Part shown: in pieces, positions 1 to 11,539 of the stretch
Numbering within the stretch: position 1 is the stretch's first letter
How the letters are laid out: each line of letters starts with the position of its first letter
Source of the DNA: Hypericum androsaemum
Lineage: Eukaryota > Streptophyta > Magnoliopsida > Malpighiales > Hypericaceae
Length of the DNA: 64,000 nucleotides
Assembly: GCA_963995505.1 (NCBI GenBank)
Contig: OZ023182.1
Location: 11,524,707 to 11,588,706, forward strand
Direction: 5' to 3'
Notes under the pieces: generated by a model
What the model saw: the letters and a program-made list of their open reading frames with translations, nothing else
What the model was told of the DNA's origin: nothing
Databases searched by the model: none
Position numbers and translations under genes: made by a program

Positions 1-202
1 AAGAAAAATATGTATATTTTTTGCCCATTTCAGAAAAAATCTCCTAAGAGACTTACTCTCCGTCGTGATTTTCAAAAGTACGAAAATTTGGAGTAATCTC
101 AAATCCATTGGCCACATAAACTATTAGGTTAGAAAAGAAATATGTATACATAATGACTATTAATTAATAAGAAAGTAAGTGAAAAATTAAGGTTAACGTT
201 AC
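1..202 (-). other. Start of intron 2 of the GUX-like gene
   Basis: AT-rich sequence downstream of the GTAACG donor at 202-197 on the minus strand. No further coding similarity is visible before the window edge, so the next exon is beyond position 1. Confidence 0.6.
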
Positions 203-2656
203 CATTATCCCGGAGTTGAAGATGACGCCGTCATTAGGAGACGCAGACAATTGTGGGTAAGCGAAGAAGTGGTCAATGTTTCGGAGCACAAGAATATCAG
301 CATCGATGAAGATGAGCTTGTCGTACTCAGTGAGTGTCCAGATACGAAGCTTGCTATAATTCCACTCATTGTAGGAGCCCCTCTTGGCGAATGGGCTACG
401 GATACGGTGGATGAGCCTCGTCTTCCACCCGGCCGACCGGAGGCCGTTGACTGAGTCGGGACCTATGGACGAGTCATGGAGCAAGACTAGGTCCTTCGAC
501 GAGTTTGTCTGCCTGATGCTCTGGGCTAGTGCAATTGCTCCACACATGTAGGCTTCCGATGAATGGAGGACCGTCACATAGGCAGTTCTTTGATGGTCAT
601 TATTAGATGTGTGTCTCAACTTCTCTTTTCCTGAAAATTCTTTTATGAAATAAAAAATATTTAGTATATATTTATGATACTGGTATAACTTTTTTATTAA
701 ATGTTAATATGTTATAGGATACTCTAAGAATTGTTGTGAGGGAAAATAGATAAATTCGTTAGCAAAATCTCAGTAGAGAGGAGATTAACAATTTCTATAA
801 TATAAGTTGGGCCAAGAGTACGTCAAACGAATAAAGTTAATAATGTGATATGATACACATAATAATTGATGGCATGACAATACATACAAGATAACTCAGG
901 GCACTCACTTGCTTGTCGATCAAATAAAATCTCTCTCACTTGGTCATAAAATTTAGAACCACAAAATAGTGTTGTGTCAAAATATGGAATCACGTAGTAG
1001 TAAAGTAGAATTTAATATTTATTTTTCGTAGAATGCATTTCATTGACTTTAATAGTAAAAGAGTTGTCGTGTAATTATTATAGCTTTTAGTTGTTGAATA
1101 TTAATTGTGATTGGGTTATTGATGTTAACAAGTATACAAATAATTTTTATGATTAGAACTGCATTATTTCGTTTGACCTTAGAGTCCAATTTTTCCTATA
1201 ATTAAGCCCAACCGTGCATCATAATTATGAGGGTGGACGGGAGATTTAGGACCATATATGGACCAGCTTAGGGACTACCCTATTTTATGACCCTCTAATT
1301 TGATTAGGGCGCTGCAGACCTCGCCCCACATACGTATTTATGATCATTTAGATCAATTTATGGTACTCCAATTATATATGTATATAATGCAGCAAAGCAT
1401 ATTATTAGTCTCACCGGAAAAAAGATAGAGATGGAGTTAGTCAACTACACGATACAAATCACAATTGAATGAGCTGCATACACAATTGAATTAGTCAACT
1501 ATACAATATAAATCACAATTAAATGAGCCGCATACACAAATTAATTAGTTGCTGATCAGGATTTATTGCATAAACCAAATTACCTTAGAATTGCATGTCC
1601 GGCAGGTATATGTAAAAGAAACACTTTAATTTAATGGCATAATTGGCAAGGGAGAAAGCAAAATTAAATAGGAGGAGGCGGGGAAAAAGAAGAAAATGAG
1701 TAGGCAACTAGCTAGGCATAGGAAAATTAAAGTACACAACATGAATAATTTTGAATTGGAATACTGTACGATTGAAATTTCAATATTTTCTAGATTTTTT
1801 TGAATATTTTTTCTCTTAAGTTTTTTATCCGAATCTTACCGGAAGACGGAAAGAGGTGAGGAGAAGCAATCTCGCATGATCCAACGGGAACAGACACCTT
1901 CTGTCTTAACCTCGTCAAGTCAGGCTTGTAAACCCGATGATCCCCCACATGAGCCACCAAATCATCGCACCTGAACAGCTCCGGCATGGGCCCACACAAC
2001 CCCTCAAACACGACGTGCACCGTCCGATCGTCGGCTCCGCTGGCGACGGCAAGATTAGCCGCCACCAGGTTCACCTGCAACCTAAACAAGTCCCTAACCC
2101 CTCCCTTATCGTTGCCCCCACCGCAAGGAACCTTAGCCAGGACCACGTCCAGGTCATCGTAATCAGCCCCTCCCTTAGGCATAGGGACCACAGGGCACCT
2201 GGGAGGGCCCCGCTTCCTGTCCTCGTCGATCCACTCCGGGAAGAGCTCCTTCCATGTCACGTTAACCGGGTCGATCCGGACGTGAACCGTCTCGACCAAA
2301 CCCTGCATGCTACCGATTCCCTCGTACTGATCATTCCCGAGGCTGTCATCTACGTTGACCAGACCCACCTTGATCCTCCGAGACCTGTCGTCTAACTGGC
2401 CTCTTACAAGGTCGAGGATCAGATTATGATGAGAAGAGGAAACCGATGAGAGGTTAACGTTGGTTTTGGTAGTTGTAATAGCTCGCGGAAGCCTACGTGG
2501 AGAGGCGACGTTGACGTCGAGGTTCAAGTTATTACACAAGTGGTTTGGCTTGAAGTTGAAGACGAGAAGGATTAGGGAAAAGGAAAGGATTACAAGGCAG
2601 GAGATGAAGAGCTTTTGACTTGAGGAGGGCTGGGGCTTGGAGGAAGAGGTGAGCAT
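203..2656 (-). CDS. GUX/PGSIP-like GT8 glucuronosyltransferase, first two exons (gene runs off left edge)
   Basis: Encodes a Golgi type II membrane glycosyltransferase of family GT8, the GUX (PGSIP) group that adds glucuronic acid side chains to xylan; function is inferred from the family. Exon 1 is 2656-1840: ATG, a hydrophobic anchor at about residues 16-33 (LFISCLVILSFSLILLVF), then the GUX stem block FPEWIDEDRKRGPPRCP. It ends at a GTAAG donor (1839-1835). Exon 2 is 630-203, after a TTTTCAG acceptor. The join is phase 1 and keeps the frame, giving 272 codons plus 143. Exon 2 carries the catalytic start (AYVTVLHSSEAYMCGA), the YNEWNYSKL block and the metal-binding DxD as FIDADILVLRNID at about residues 382-384. 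It stops at FNSGIM before a GTAACG donor. No stop or frameshift is seen, so the gene is probably functional. The rest of the GT8 domain and the C-terminus lie outside the window. The GUX subtype is not assigned. Confidence 0.9.
631..1839 (-). other. Intron 1 of the GUX-like gene
   Basis: 1209-bp AT-rich intron between the GTAAG donor at 1839 and the TTTTCAG acceptor at 631-633. The splice preserves the reading frame, reading Gly-Lys-Glu-Lys-Leu-Arg across the join. A short local repeat is present near 1437-1535 (variants of agtcaactayacaatacaaatcacaatt), but no gene is seen inside. Confidence 0.8.
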
Positions 2657-2730
2657 GTCGTCTGGTGAGCGGAAGATGAATTAATTAATTGAGATTGATT
2701 AATTTGGGATGGCACAAGAGGCCAGGGTCA

Positions 2731-2740
2731 TCTATATATA
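2731..2740 (-). promoter_or_regulatory. TATA box of the GUX-like gene
   Basis: Minus-strand TATATATAGA lies about 75-84 bp upstream of the ATG at 2656. That spacing fits a plant TATA box with a roughly 50-nt leader. This is positional inference; no transcription start is visible. Confidence 0.5.
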
Positions 2741-3170
2741 CATAGTACCTGTGTGGGATATTGTCCAAAGGGAATGAAATGGTTTTTGGTTGGTAAGAGA
2801 GAAATTCGATGGGAATCTCGCCATCTAATTTTCTACGCTTATTGAGATCACTGTGAGATGGTGAGTGTGAAATTTGAACGACATTTTTAAGTATATATTA
2901 TTAAGGGATTGGAGACGAAATATTAATTTCCAGATTTTTGTATGCAATTTATCAAGATTGGTGTAGGTACTCACAAATAAAGGGATTAAAATATCTACAT
3001 TATCTCAAAAAATGAACCTTCCAACACAATCAAGTTGAATTACCTTTACCAATATCTACCAACTGATTTGACTAAAGAAAATAGTCGCCATGCAAAATAT
3101 GTGACTATACCATACCGCAGAACATTTTATCTTCAAAAAAAGTTGTGTAACATTTGGTTGTAAATAAAAC
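2741..3170. other. Intergenic / upstream region of the GUX-like gene
   Basis: No coding similarity seen on either strand. Probably upstream regulatory sequence, ending where the MITE-like inverted repeat begins. Confidence 0.4.
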
Positions 3171-3455
3171 CATGGTTTTAAAATACGTGGCCCGACTGAT
3201 GGTTGGAATGATCAGAATACAAATCGGGACAACACCGTGTCAATTTTCACCCTAAACTTTGTCTTTGGTTCGATCGATGATCAATGACATTGACAGTTGT
3301 CCGACTGTTAGAACCGACCCGTCTTCGTGATTGGACTAGCCGACCTAGCCAAATAATATTTTTTGAAAAAATATATTTTCAAATTTAAAAAGGTGATTAA
3401 ATTATGATTTTGATGTTTACATATTAAAATTTTAAAATAGATTTTGATAATATTT

Positions 3456-4620
3456 TGTAAGAATCGAATAACCAAACTGATAAGTTATCTAAGTTTTGGT
3501 TGTAATTGGGCTTTCTTAACAACTTGGAGGCCATATGGGAAGTTTACCATGTAACTTTAGCCTAATTAGGGCAAAACTAGGGTTTTAACCCAGAATTTGG
3601 CCTTAAATAGGAGTGGGTCGTCCTCCTAATTTTGTCAAGAAAAAGGCTCACGAAAATCCCCCTTTTCGTGTAGACGGAGGGCACATTCAGACCGAGAAGG
3701 ACGTTCAAGGAGAAGAAGAAGCCATAGGAAAATCGGAGGGTAATTATGCGATCCTCCCTAATTCCTCTGTTTTGAGTGTTTTGGAAGAAAACTCATGAGA
3801 TGTGTTCCAAAAGGGAGGAGAAGTGATCAAGCAGACGAAATAGTGTCAAGGGAGCAAGTTAGGACCATGGGAATCAAAAGGTAAGCCATTCGGCCTTCCT
3901 TCCTTTACTGTACTGATTTTCGTCTGTAGGGTTAACATAAAAATTTGTGTACGACTTTAGATGGACCGTCGGTAGAGTGATCGATAAGTTTTGTAGACTG
4001 AGATTAAGAGCGACTCTCGGTAAGTGAAATTCTATAATTCGGTTTGTGATCTCTGGTTTATTCCGTGAAGTAAAATTCGGTGATTTCGTTTATGATTGTT
4101 CGATCTTCGATCTGTTCCGTATGTGATTCTGATACGAATGTTCTGATCTGATCTGAATTCTGTAATGGCATGCGAGATTATTCGCACGCCATTCTGGCCT
4201 GTAGTTTATTCACACTGATTAAGGGGCTACCGGGTAACCCTAGGTGTGGGTAATCAAAAGGACGGGGAGCGTGGATGTGTTAGACTCCGGAGTCCTATTC
4301 TGTTAGATTGCTAAGTAAATCAGTGTTTGGATGTTCAAGTGTTCGTAAGTGTTCGAGTGTTCATGTCTGATATTTTTGTGAAATATGTTTATTTTTGTTC
4401 CACTTACTGAGTTATTCAACTCACCCTAGTCGTGTGTGTTTCAGATCATTTAGGTGTAGTTCGGGATCAGGATCGGGAGTAGAGGGAGTTCGGTTGCATG
4501 CATGCATCATTATTTGATTTTCAATAAAGGCAAATATTTTTTCGACTATTAGTATTCTGATTTTGATGACAATTATTTGATCTTTAATTAATAAATACTT
4601 TCGGATGTTTTGGTTATTTA
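3456..4620 (+). repeat. Gypsy-A 5' LTR, 3' end replaced
   Basis: Aligns with the 3' LTR from 10045 (shared start TGTAAGAATCGAATAACC) until ggttattta at 4612-4620. The last ~70 bp of the LTR and the expected PBS are missing. Instead a 318-bp segment related to 12287-12604 begins at 4624. The 5' LTR also lacks the ~98 bp present in the 3' LTR near 10861-10958. Confidence 0.85.
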
Positions 4621-4623
4621 AAT

Positions 4624-4941
4624 AAAAAAAGCTCTGGCGAGACTAACCGTTAGAATTATTGACTTTGGGAGCCTAATTCGCAAGCAATTGAAAGTTAGAG
4701 CAACTTTAAGATTTTGTCAAAAACATGAAGTGGTTTTGGTTGCAAATCTTGAGTTTTCTTGAAGTTTTTGTGTTCTAGTTCGGGTGTGGAGTATTGTGAT
4801 ACATTAGGGGGAGTGTTCGTAGGTGGTGTGTAGAGTTGGAGGAATTTGATGTGTCTATGAAGTGATTTGAATGAATAATTATGTTTGTAATAGCAAAGAT
4901 ACACGACTTACTCTTTTATACTCTCTTATAAGTGTTTAATT
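4624..4941 (+). repeat. 318-bp dispersed repeat, copy 1 (inside the Gypsy-A 5' end)
   Basis: Near-identical in layout to 12287-12604: both run from a-rich gctcyggcgagactaaccg to ctcttataagtgtttaatt, and both are about 318 bp. It contains no recognised gene. Here it replaces the LTR-PBS junction of Gypsy-A. It is followed by short tandem variants of taagtgtttaattatg at 4930-5000. Confidence 0.75.
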
Positions 4942-5270
4942 ATGTTCGTAAGTGGTTTATAAGTGTTTAATTATGATCGAAAGTGGTTTATAAGCGTTTG
5001 TAAGTGTTAATGTGGGCATTACTCCACTACATGGTGCTAAAATGGTAGGTTCATGAATGGTGTCAGAATTCTAATTCTTCTGTGGGCGTTTTGTTTTGTA
5101 ATATATGTTGATAATGTGTGGTATGAATTGATGAGAAATGATTCTAATGGAGCGATAGTGCAAGTCTGTGGTGAATAAACGTGGCAACTGCGGTGTTCAA
5201 ATTTTATGTACAATTATTAGGTGAGTACGTGCCTTAATTTGCTAGTGATAACACGTCAGGGTAGGGAACA
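4942..5270 (+). other. Gypsy-A untranslated leader with possible decayed PBS
   Basis: Non-coding stretch before the gag ATG. TGGTGTCAGAATTC near 5059 resembles a decayed initiator-tRNA PBS (TGGTATCAGAGC). It lies away from the visible LTR end because of the replaced segment, so the assignment is weak. Confidence 0.35.
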
Positions 5271-6600
5271 ATGGCACCAACGACTAGGTCTGGAGCATCC
5301 AAAGGGCAGGGGCCAGAGCCAGAACCTGAGCATGGTGCGGTAGGGCAGGGTACAAACATTGAAGTGCCTGCTGATGGCGACGATGTTGCTGACAATATCG
5401 TAGGTGCTGGAAATGCCACGGAGGCTGATGAGATTACTGTTGTGAACAATATCCTGTGGCCCTTACCAATGTGCCCGCGGCCCCTACCAATGTGCCTGCT
5501 GCCCCTATACTGAATCCCGCAGGCCTAAACGTGGAGGGTGCACTTCTGCAGATTCTGACCTTATTGGTTCAGCAATAACAATCTACTCCCCAACCTACTC
5601 CTCAACCTGTCCCCAACCCATACCACGACCTGCCGCTGAGGATTACAGGGAATTTCTAAGGGTGCAGCCACCCACTTTTGATGGATCGGAAGACCCAATA
5701 CAAGTAGAAAACTGGATGATCGATATGGAGAAGGCCTTCCAGATTGCTCCCATCCAGCCCATAGAGAAAGTGATGTTCGCTGTTTATAAGCTAATGGGCG
5801 ATGCTCATAGATGGTGGGAGACCTAAGATAGAATCCGCCAAGACAAGAGGGCAGGAGAAGAGAGGGTAGTCTGCCAACAGGGTGATGACGTGGTGGAAGT
5901 GGAGGTGTACGACTGGGAAGATTTTTGAGGGACTTTAGGGGCCATTTTGTGTCACCAGTCAAGAGAAGAGAAAAGGCACGTGAATTTGAAAAACTGGTAC
6001 ATGGGAATATAACGGTGTCACAGTACGATCGCGGGTTCACTGACTCTCAATTTTTAAGTCAGCTGCTGCTTTGGACGAAGATACTCGGGCAAGGAAGTTT
6101 GAGAATGGGCTTGTAGATGATATCAGGAATCTCGTAGTGCCTTTCCTCTTGCCTACATATTCAGAGGTACTGGTGATCGAACAGAACCTGAGCCTATGCC
6201 AAAAGAAGGCAGAGAAGGAGCCGGCAAAGAAGAAGATGGGATAAGATGTAGGGAACCAATACACTGAACTAACCAAGAGACCCTACAACTCACACCCTAC
6301 TAGAAACACAGATCTGTGGCGTGGGAGGTGTAAGCGGACGGGTCATACCCAAGATTAGTGCATGTGGATTATCGAGGCTTGCTTCAATTGTGGGAGGATG
6401 GGGCATCAACTGGCAGCCTGCCCCAAACTTCGTGCATGTGCCCTAATAACAACAAATTCAAATGGCTGTACCATAGCTCTTATAGGAGGGAATCTAACAG
6501 CAAAGGCCATGTCACGAGTGTATGCTCTAAACCAAGCGGAAGCCAAAAAGAGGAGGGATGTGGTGATAGGTAAACATCTTATTTACGTATTAACTTTTTT
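5271..6600 (+). pseudogene. Gypsy-A gag pseudogene
   Basis: Starts MAPTTRSG, a common start for plant chromovirus gag. Frames then shift among 5271, 5640-5900 and 5925-6570. Gag-like pieces include PPTFDGSEDPIQVENWM with later W-W residues (AHRWWE), FRGHFVSPVKRREKAREFEKL, and a CCHC zinc knuckle CFNCGRMGHQLAACP at about 6383-6424. Multiple stops and frameshifts mean no functional capsid protein. Confidence 0.8.
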
Positions 6601-6638
6601 ACGCAGTTATAAGAGTGCTATTTTTGTTATGTTGAGTT

Positions 6639-7000
6639 TTGAACTCCATCGCAGATAAATTTCTAGTAGCTGGTTTTCCTACAAATATACTATTTGATTC
6701 TGGAGCAACCCATTCTTTTATTACTGAACACTTAGTGAGGAGACATAAGCTGTCAAGCAATAGATGTCAGGAGGAGATGGAAGTTAGGACACCACTGGGG
6801 AAGACACTTATTGTAGATCAAAGTTGTGACTGCAGTACTTTCATAAGTGGCCACCCCCTCGAGGGATATTTCTGAATTATGGGAATGATGGGATTTGCCG
6901 TTATTCTAGGAATGGATTGGCTAGCAGGGCATTATGCATTCATAGGTGTAAAGCTGTTGTAATTCGGCCACCGGGGAAATGACAATTCATATATGAGAGC
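6639..7000 (+). pseudogene. Gypsy-A aspartic protease remnant
   Basis: The retroviral-type protease active site is visible as ILFDSGATHSFIT (D-S-G) near 6688-6726. A frameshift or stop follows near 6873, after SGHPLEGYF. The remaining protease sequence continues to about 7000 in other frames. Inactive. Confidence 0.8.
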
Positions 7001-7036
7001 GAGGTCATTAAAATACCTACGTATATAATCTCTGCA

Positions 7037-8480
7037 ATGAAAGCAAGGAGACTGGTAGATAGTGGTGCAGTGGCCTTTCTAGCTGCTACATTGGACACTC
7101 GGAGTGAGATCAATTTGGATCAAATCTCTATTGCTAGGAAATTCCCAGACGTGTTCCCCGACGAGGTGCAATTGGTGCCATCGAATCGCAAAGTGGAATT
7201 TCAAATTAATTTGATCCCCCGAGCAAGGCCAGTGTGAAAAGTGCCCTATCACGTGGCCCCACCGGAGCTAAAAGAGTTAAAAAATCAACTAGTAGACCAG
7301 CTAGAGAAGGGATTCATCAGACCATGTGTGTCACCCCGAGGAGCACCTATTTTATTTGTAAGCAGAAGGATAGATCTATGAGAATGTGTGTTGACTATCG
7401 GGAGTTAAACAAGCTTACGATCAAGAATCGATATCCTTTACTAAGAATTGAAGATCTATTCGATTAACTGAAGGGAGCACATGTGTTCTCCAAAATAGAC
7501 CTGCGTTCGGGCTACTATTAGCTGAAGATTAGGGAGGAAGATGTGCACATGAGTGCATTTCACTCTAGGTATGGACATTATGAATTCCTGGTAATGCCCT
7601 TTGGACTGACAAATGCCCAAGCTAAGTTCATGGACTTGATGAATCATAGTTTCAGACAATACTTGGACAAATGTGTGGTAGTATTTATTGATTATATCTT
7701 GGTGTACTCGCTTAAAACTGGTGCTGGAAATACTTTGAAAAGATAAGTTTGAACACCAAGCTGAAGAAGTGTGAGTTTTGGCTCGAGAAGGTCACTTTTC
7801 TTGGACACGTCATATTTAAAAAAGGGGTATATGTAGATCCTAGCAAGATTGAGACTGTTATGGGGTGGGGGCAACTGAGCAATGTGTCAAAAGTGTGCAG
7901 TTTCTTAGGTTTGGCAGGTTATTACCGATGCTTCGTGGAAGGGTTTTCCAGGATAGCAATGCCACTAACTAGGTTAACCCAAAAGGGCATAAAGTTTATA
8001 TGGAGTGAAGAATGTGAGCAAAATTTCCAAGAGCTAAAGAAAAGATTGGAGTCAGCACCCATACTGGCACAACCCAGCGAGGGGAAAGACTATGTTATTT
8101 ACAGTGATGCTTCGGGAAATCGATTGGGATGTGTACTTATGCAAGACGATAAGGTGATTGTGTATGGATCAAGGCAGCTAAAGCCTTACGAAAGGAACTA
8201 CCCAACTCATGACCTGTAGTTAGGACCCGTAGTTCATGCCCTAAAGGTGTGAATGAATTACCTCTACGGGGGATGCTGTGAGATGTATACGAACCACAAA
8301 AATCTCAAATATATTTTCATACAGAAGGAACTAAATATGAGACAATGTAGGTGGTTAGAATTGATAAAGGATTATGATATTGGGATACATTACCACCTGA
8401 GAAAGGCTAATGTAGTGGCAGATGTCCTAAGAAGGAAGAATCATAATGAAATTACCGAGAACAGGCTCACAATGTAAGAA
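7037..8480 (+). pseudogene. Gypsy-A reverse transcriptase and RNase H remnant
   Basis: Segments in order: FPDVFPDEVQLVPSNRKVEF (link from PR to RT), a frameshifted RT core ([34 protein letters not shown]), and the catalytic strand as [11 protein letters not shown], where the second Asp of the usual FIDD is Tyr. Then RT thumb ([14 protein letters not shown]), connection ([19 protein letters not shown]) and RNase H ([34 protein letters not shown]). Stops at 7238, 7464, 7520, 7744, 8217 and 8476 disable it, and the catalytic Tyr change is independent evidence of decay. Confidence 0.88.
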
Positions 8481-8677
8481 GGATTGATATGACAACTGAG
8501 AAGTCTAAAACTAGAAGACACTAAGATTCCTATCAGTTTAGCAGCCAGGATGGAATTGGAGACCACTCTGCCAACCCAATTAGGTGAAGGGTTCGTAGGG
8601 ACGCAACTCTTATTGCTCTTAGGCGGCAGGTTGAACAAGGAGAATTAGAAGATTTTCTTATTGGAGCCGATGACTAT

Positions 8678-9478
8678 ATGTATTACCAGAACATGATGTG
8701 TGTCCCAATAGAAAATGAGTTAAAGAATAGAGTGCTGGAGGAAGCACACTCTGCTCGCTACGCGGGACACCTTGGAGGTACTAAAATGTATCAATACCTC
8801 AAGCTTAACTTCTGGTGGTCTGGTATGAAGAAAGAGATAGCAGATTATGTAACAAGTTGCATGATGTGTCAGCTGGTTAAGGCAGAACACCAGCGGCTAG
8901 CTGGTCCCTTACAACCTTTAGAGATCCCAGAGTGGAAGTGAGAGAAGATTACGATGGACTTTGTGACTAGATTGCTGAAGAATCTCCATGGCAAGGATGC
9001 AGTATGGGTAGTTATGGATCATCTTACCAAGTCAGCACATTTTTTGGCATATAAGACGGGTATGTCCATTAAGCAAATGGCATAACTTTACATAAGGGAG
9101 ATAGTGCGAATACATAGAGTGTCAGTGAGCATTATCTCAGATCAGGATACGAGGTTCCTGTCTAAATTTTGGGGCAATATACAGAAGGAGTTGGGGACAA
9201 AATTATAATTTAGCACAGCATTCCACCCACAAATAGATGGGCAATCTGAGAGGACCATACAGACCCTAGAGGACTTACTGAGTGCGTGTGTGCTAGACTT
9301 TGGAGGTAATTGGGAAGGAAACCTTCCTTTGGTGGAGTTTTCTTATAATAACAGCTTCCAGGCAAGCATAGGAATGGCCCCATACGAGGCGTTGTATGGT
9401 AGAAAATGTCAGTCCCCTATACGCTGGAATGAGATAGGGAGAAGGAGGTTCTTGGTCAAGAGATGTTCAGAGAGTTGA
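8678..9478 (+). pseudogene. Gypsy-A integrase remnant
   Basis: An H2C2 zinc domain is visible (AHSARYAGHLGG then CMMCQLVKAEH) with the downstream GPLQPLEIPEWK. The DDE core follows with stops: MDFVTRL, SDQDTRFLSKFW, then FHPQIDGQSERTIQTLEDLL supplying the Glu. It ends with SYNNSFQASIGMAPYEALYG. Stops near 8941, 9084 and 9208 break it. Inactive. Confidence 0.85.
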
Positions 9479-10030
9479 CTAAAATGGTACCAGTGATAAG
9501 AAGTCGAATCCAGGCAGCGCAAGACCGACAGAAGAAGTTTACATATCAGCATCGCAGAGAAATAGAGTCTGAGGTCAAAGACCATGTGTTCCTAAAGGTA
9601 TCACCTACCAAGGGTATCCAAAGATTTGGAGTCAAGGGAAAGCTCAGTCCTAGATATATTAGACCCTTTGATGTCATTGAGAGAATAGGGAAGTTGGCTT
9701 ATTGGTTGACTTTACCCCCAATGCTGATTGGAGTACATGATGTGTTCCATGTGTCCATCCTACGAAAGTACATTCCAAGAGAAGGACATGTAGTATAAGA
9801 GTTACCAATAGAGCTTCATCTAGATGTAAGCTAAGATGTGGTACCATTGAGGATTGTAGATGTCAAGCTTCAGCAACTTTGTAAGAGGACGATCGAGTAT
9901 ATTAAAGTACAGTGGAGTAATCATACCGAGAGGGAGGCCACTTGGGAATTGAGATTCGAAATGAAGGAGAAGTACCCCTACCTCTTCGATAACACAAGTA
10001 AGTTGGTACCAATAAGTTTGAGGACAAACT
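9463..10030 (+). pseudogene. Gypsy-A integrase C-terminus and chromodomain remnant
   Basis: GPY/F-like module (GKLSPRYIRPFDVIERIGKLAYWL; FHVSILRKYI) and a chromodomain-like tail (IKVQWSNHTEREATWELRFEM, then KYPYLF). The tail is split by stops near 9796 and 9832. The chromodomain marks a chromovirus, a lineage that targets heterochromatin. Confidence 0.8.
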
Positions 10031-10044
10031 TAAGGGGGATAGAA
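10025..10044 (+). promoter_or_regulatory. Gypsy-A polypurine tract
   Basis: aaacttaagggggatagaa immediately precedes the TG of the 3' LTR at 10045, the expected place for the plus-strand primer. Confidence 0.75.
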
Positions 10045-11389
10045 TGTAAGAATCGAATAACCAAACTGATAAGTTATCTAAGTTTTGGTAGTAATTAGGC
10101 TTTCTTAAAGACTTGGGGACCATATGGGAAGTTTACCACATAACTCTAGCCTGATTAGGACAAAACTAGGGTTTTAACCCAGAATTTGGCCTTAAATTAG
10201 AGTCGGCCATCCTCCTAATTTTGCCAAGAAAGAGACACACAAAAATTCCCCTTTTCGTGTAGACGGAGGGCATATTCAAACCGAGAAGGACATTCAGGGA
10301 GAAGACGAAACCATAGAAGAATCGAAGGGTAAGTATGAGATCCTCCCTATCTCTCTGTTTTGAGTATTTTGGAAGAAAACTCACGAGATGTGTTCCAAAA
10401 GGAAGGAGAAGTGATCAAGCAGACAAAATAGTGTCAATGGAGTAAGTTAGGACCGTGGAAATCAAAGGGTAAGCCATTAGTCCTTCCTTCCTTTATTGTA
10501 CTAATTTTTGTCCGTAGGGTTAACATAGAAATTTGTGTAGGACTTTGGGTGGACCGTCGGTGGAGTGATCGATAAGTTTTGTAGACTAAGATTAAGAGCG
10601 ACTCCAGGTAAGTGGAATTCTGTGATTCTGTTTGTGATCTCTGGTTTGTTCCGCGAAGTGAAATTCTGTGATTTCATTTGTGATTGTTCGATCTATTTCG
10701 TATGTGATTTTGATACGAATATTCTGATCTGATCTAATCTGAATTCTGTAATGGCATGCAAGATTATTCTCACGCCATACTGGCCCCTTAGTTTATTCAC
10801 ACTGATTAAGGAGCTACTGGGTAACCCTAGGTGTGGGTAATCAAAAGGACGGGGAGCGTGAGAATAGTCTGGGCTCGTGGAGGGGATACTTTCCTGTCAT
10901 ATGGCACCGCAGAAAAGGGAAAGTATTTATATGTGCCCCACGAAAATCTTGTCATGATATGTGTTAGGCTCCGGAGTCCTATTCTGTTAGTTTGCTAAGT
11001 AAATCAGTGTTTGGATGTTCGAGTGTTCGTAAGTCTGATATTTTTATGAAATATGTTTATTTTTATTCCACTTACTGAGTTATTCAACTCACCCTAGTCA
11101 TGTGTGTTTCAGATCATTCAGATGAGGTTCGAGATCGGGATCGGGATCGGGATCAAGTCGGGATTGGGATCGGAGTAGAGGGGGTTCGACTGCATGCATG
11201 CATCATCATTTGATTTTCAGTGAAGGCAGATGTTTTTTCGACTATGAGTATTTCGGTTTTGATGACAATTGTTTGATCTTTAATTAATAAATACGTTTGG
11301 ATGTTTTGGTTATTTAGTAATAAAGTATGGTGCCTATCAGAATATTTAACACCTCGGGCATTTGTCACTTCTATTTTAGGGTCATGGCA
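10045..11389 (+). repeat. Gypsy-A 3' LTR (complete, 1345 bp)
   Basis: Runs from TGTAAG at 10045 to GGCA at 11389 and is followed by the target duplication tattt. It contains the ~98-bp block (10861-10958) absent from the 5' LTR and a short G-rich run of gatcgg(g) repeats at 11132-11170. Because this copy is complete, it defines the true LTR length. Confidence 0.9.
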
Positions 11390-11539
11390 TATTTATTACT
11401 ATTTGATATTTTAATGTTAAATACAATAAAGAATATATATTTTGCTATTTAAAAAAATGTGGTTCGATTGGTCAGACTGGTTGATCCAGAGGATGGGATA
11501 AATTCCCGCTCAAACTCCGTGTCGTTTTTTAAAACCATG

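Larger units (their letters stand above)
3456..11389 (+). mobile_element. Gypsy-A: decayed Ty3/gypsy chromodomain-type LTR retrotransposon
   Basis: Two long direct repeats flank a gag-PR-RT-RNaseH-IN-chromodomain order, which defines Ty3/gypsy. The left LTR starts with TGTAAGAATCG at 3456. The right LTR starts with the same sequence at 10045 and ends in CA at 11389. A perfect 5-bp target duplication tattt lies at 3451-3455 and 11390-11394. A purine-rich tract precedes the 3' LTR. Every domain is interrupted by stops or frameshifts, and the LTRs differ at many sites and by a ~98-bp indel near 10861-10958. The element is therefore old and dead. The order and C-terminal chromodomain suggest a Tekay/Del-like chromovirus; the lineage is inference. 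Confidence 0.92.
3171..11539. mobile_element. MITE-like inverted-repeat element split by Gypsy-A
   Basis: The left end (3171-3187, catggttttaaaatacg) and the reverse complement of the right end (11523-11539, catggttttaaaaaacg) match at 16 of 17 bases. Without Gypsy-A and one copy of its target duplication, the two halves (3171-3455 and 11395-11539) make a ~430-bp AT-rich element. It has no coding capacity. It resembles the inverted-repeat element at 22798-23155. The superfamily is not certain and no clear target duplication was found outside it. Confidence 0.5.

Noticed and set aside
1937..2395. Plus-strand open frame of 152 codons
   Set aside because: It lies antisense to exon 1 of the GUX-like gene, whose motifs and splice sites are clear.
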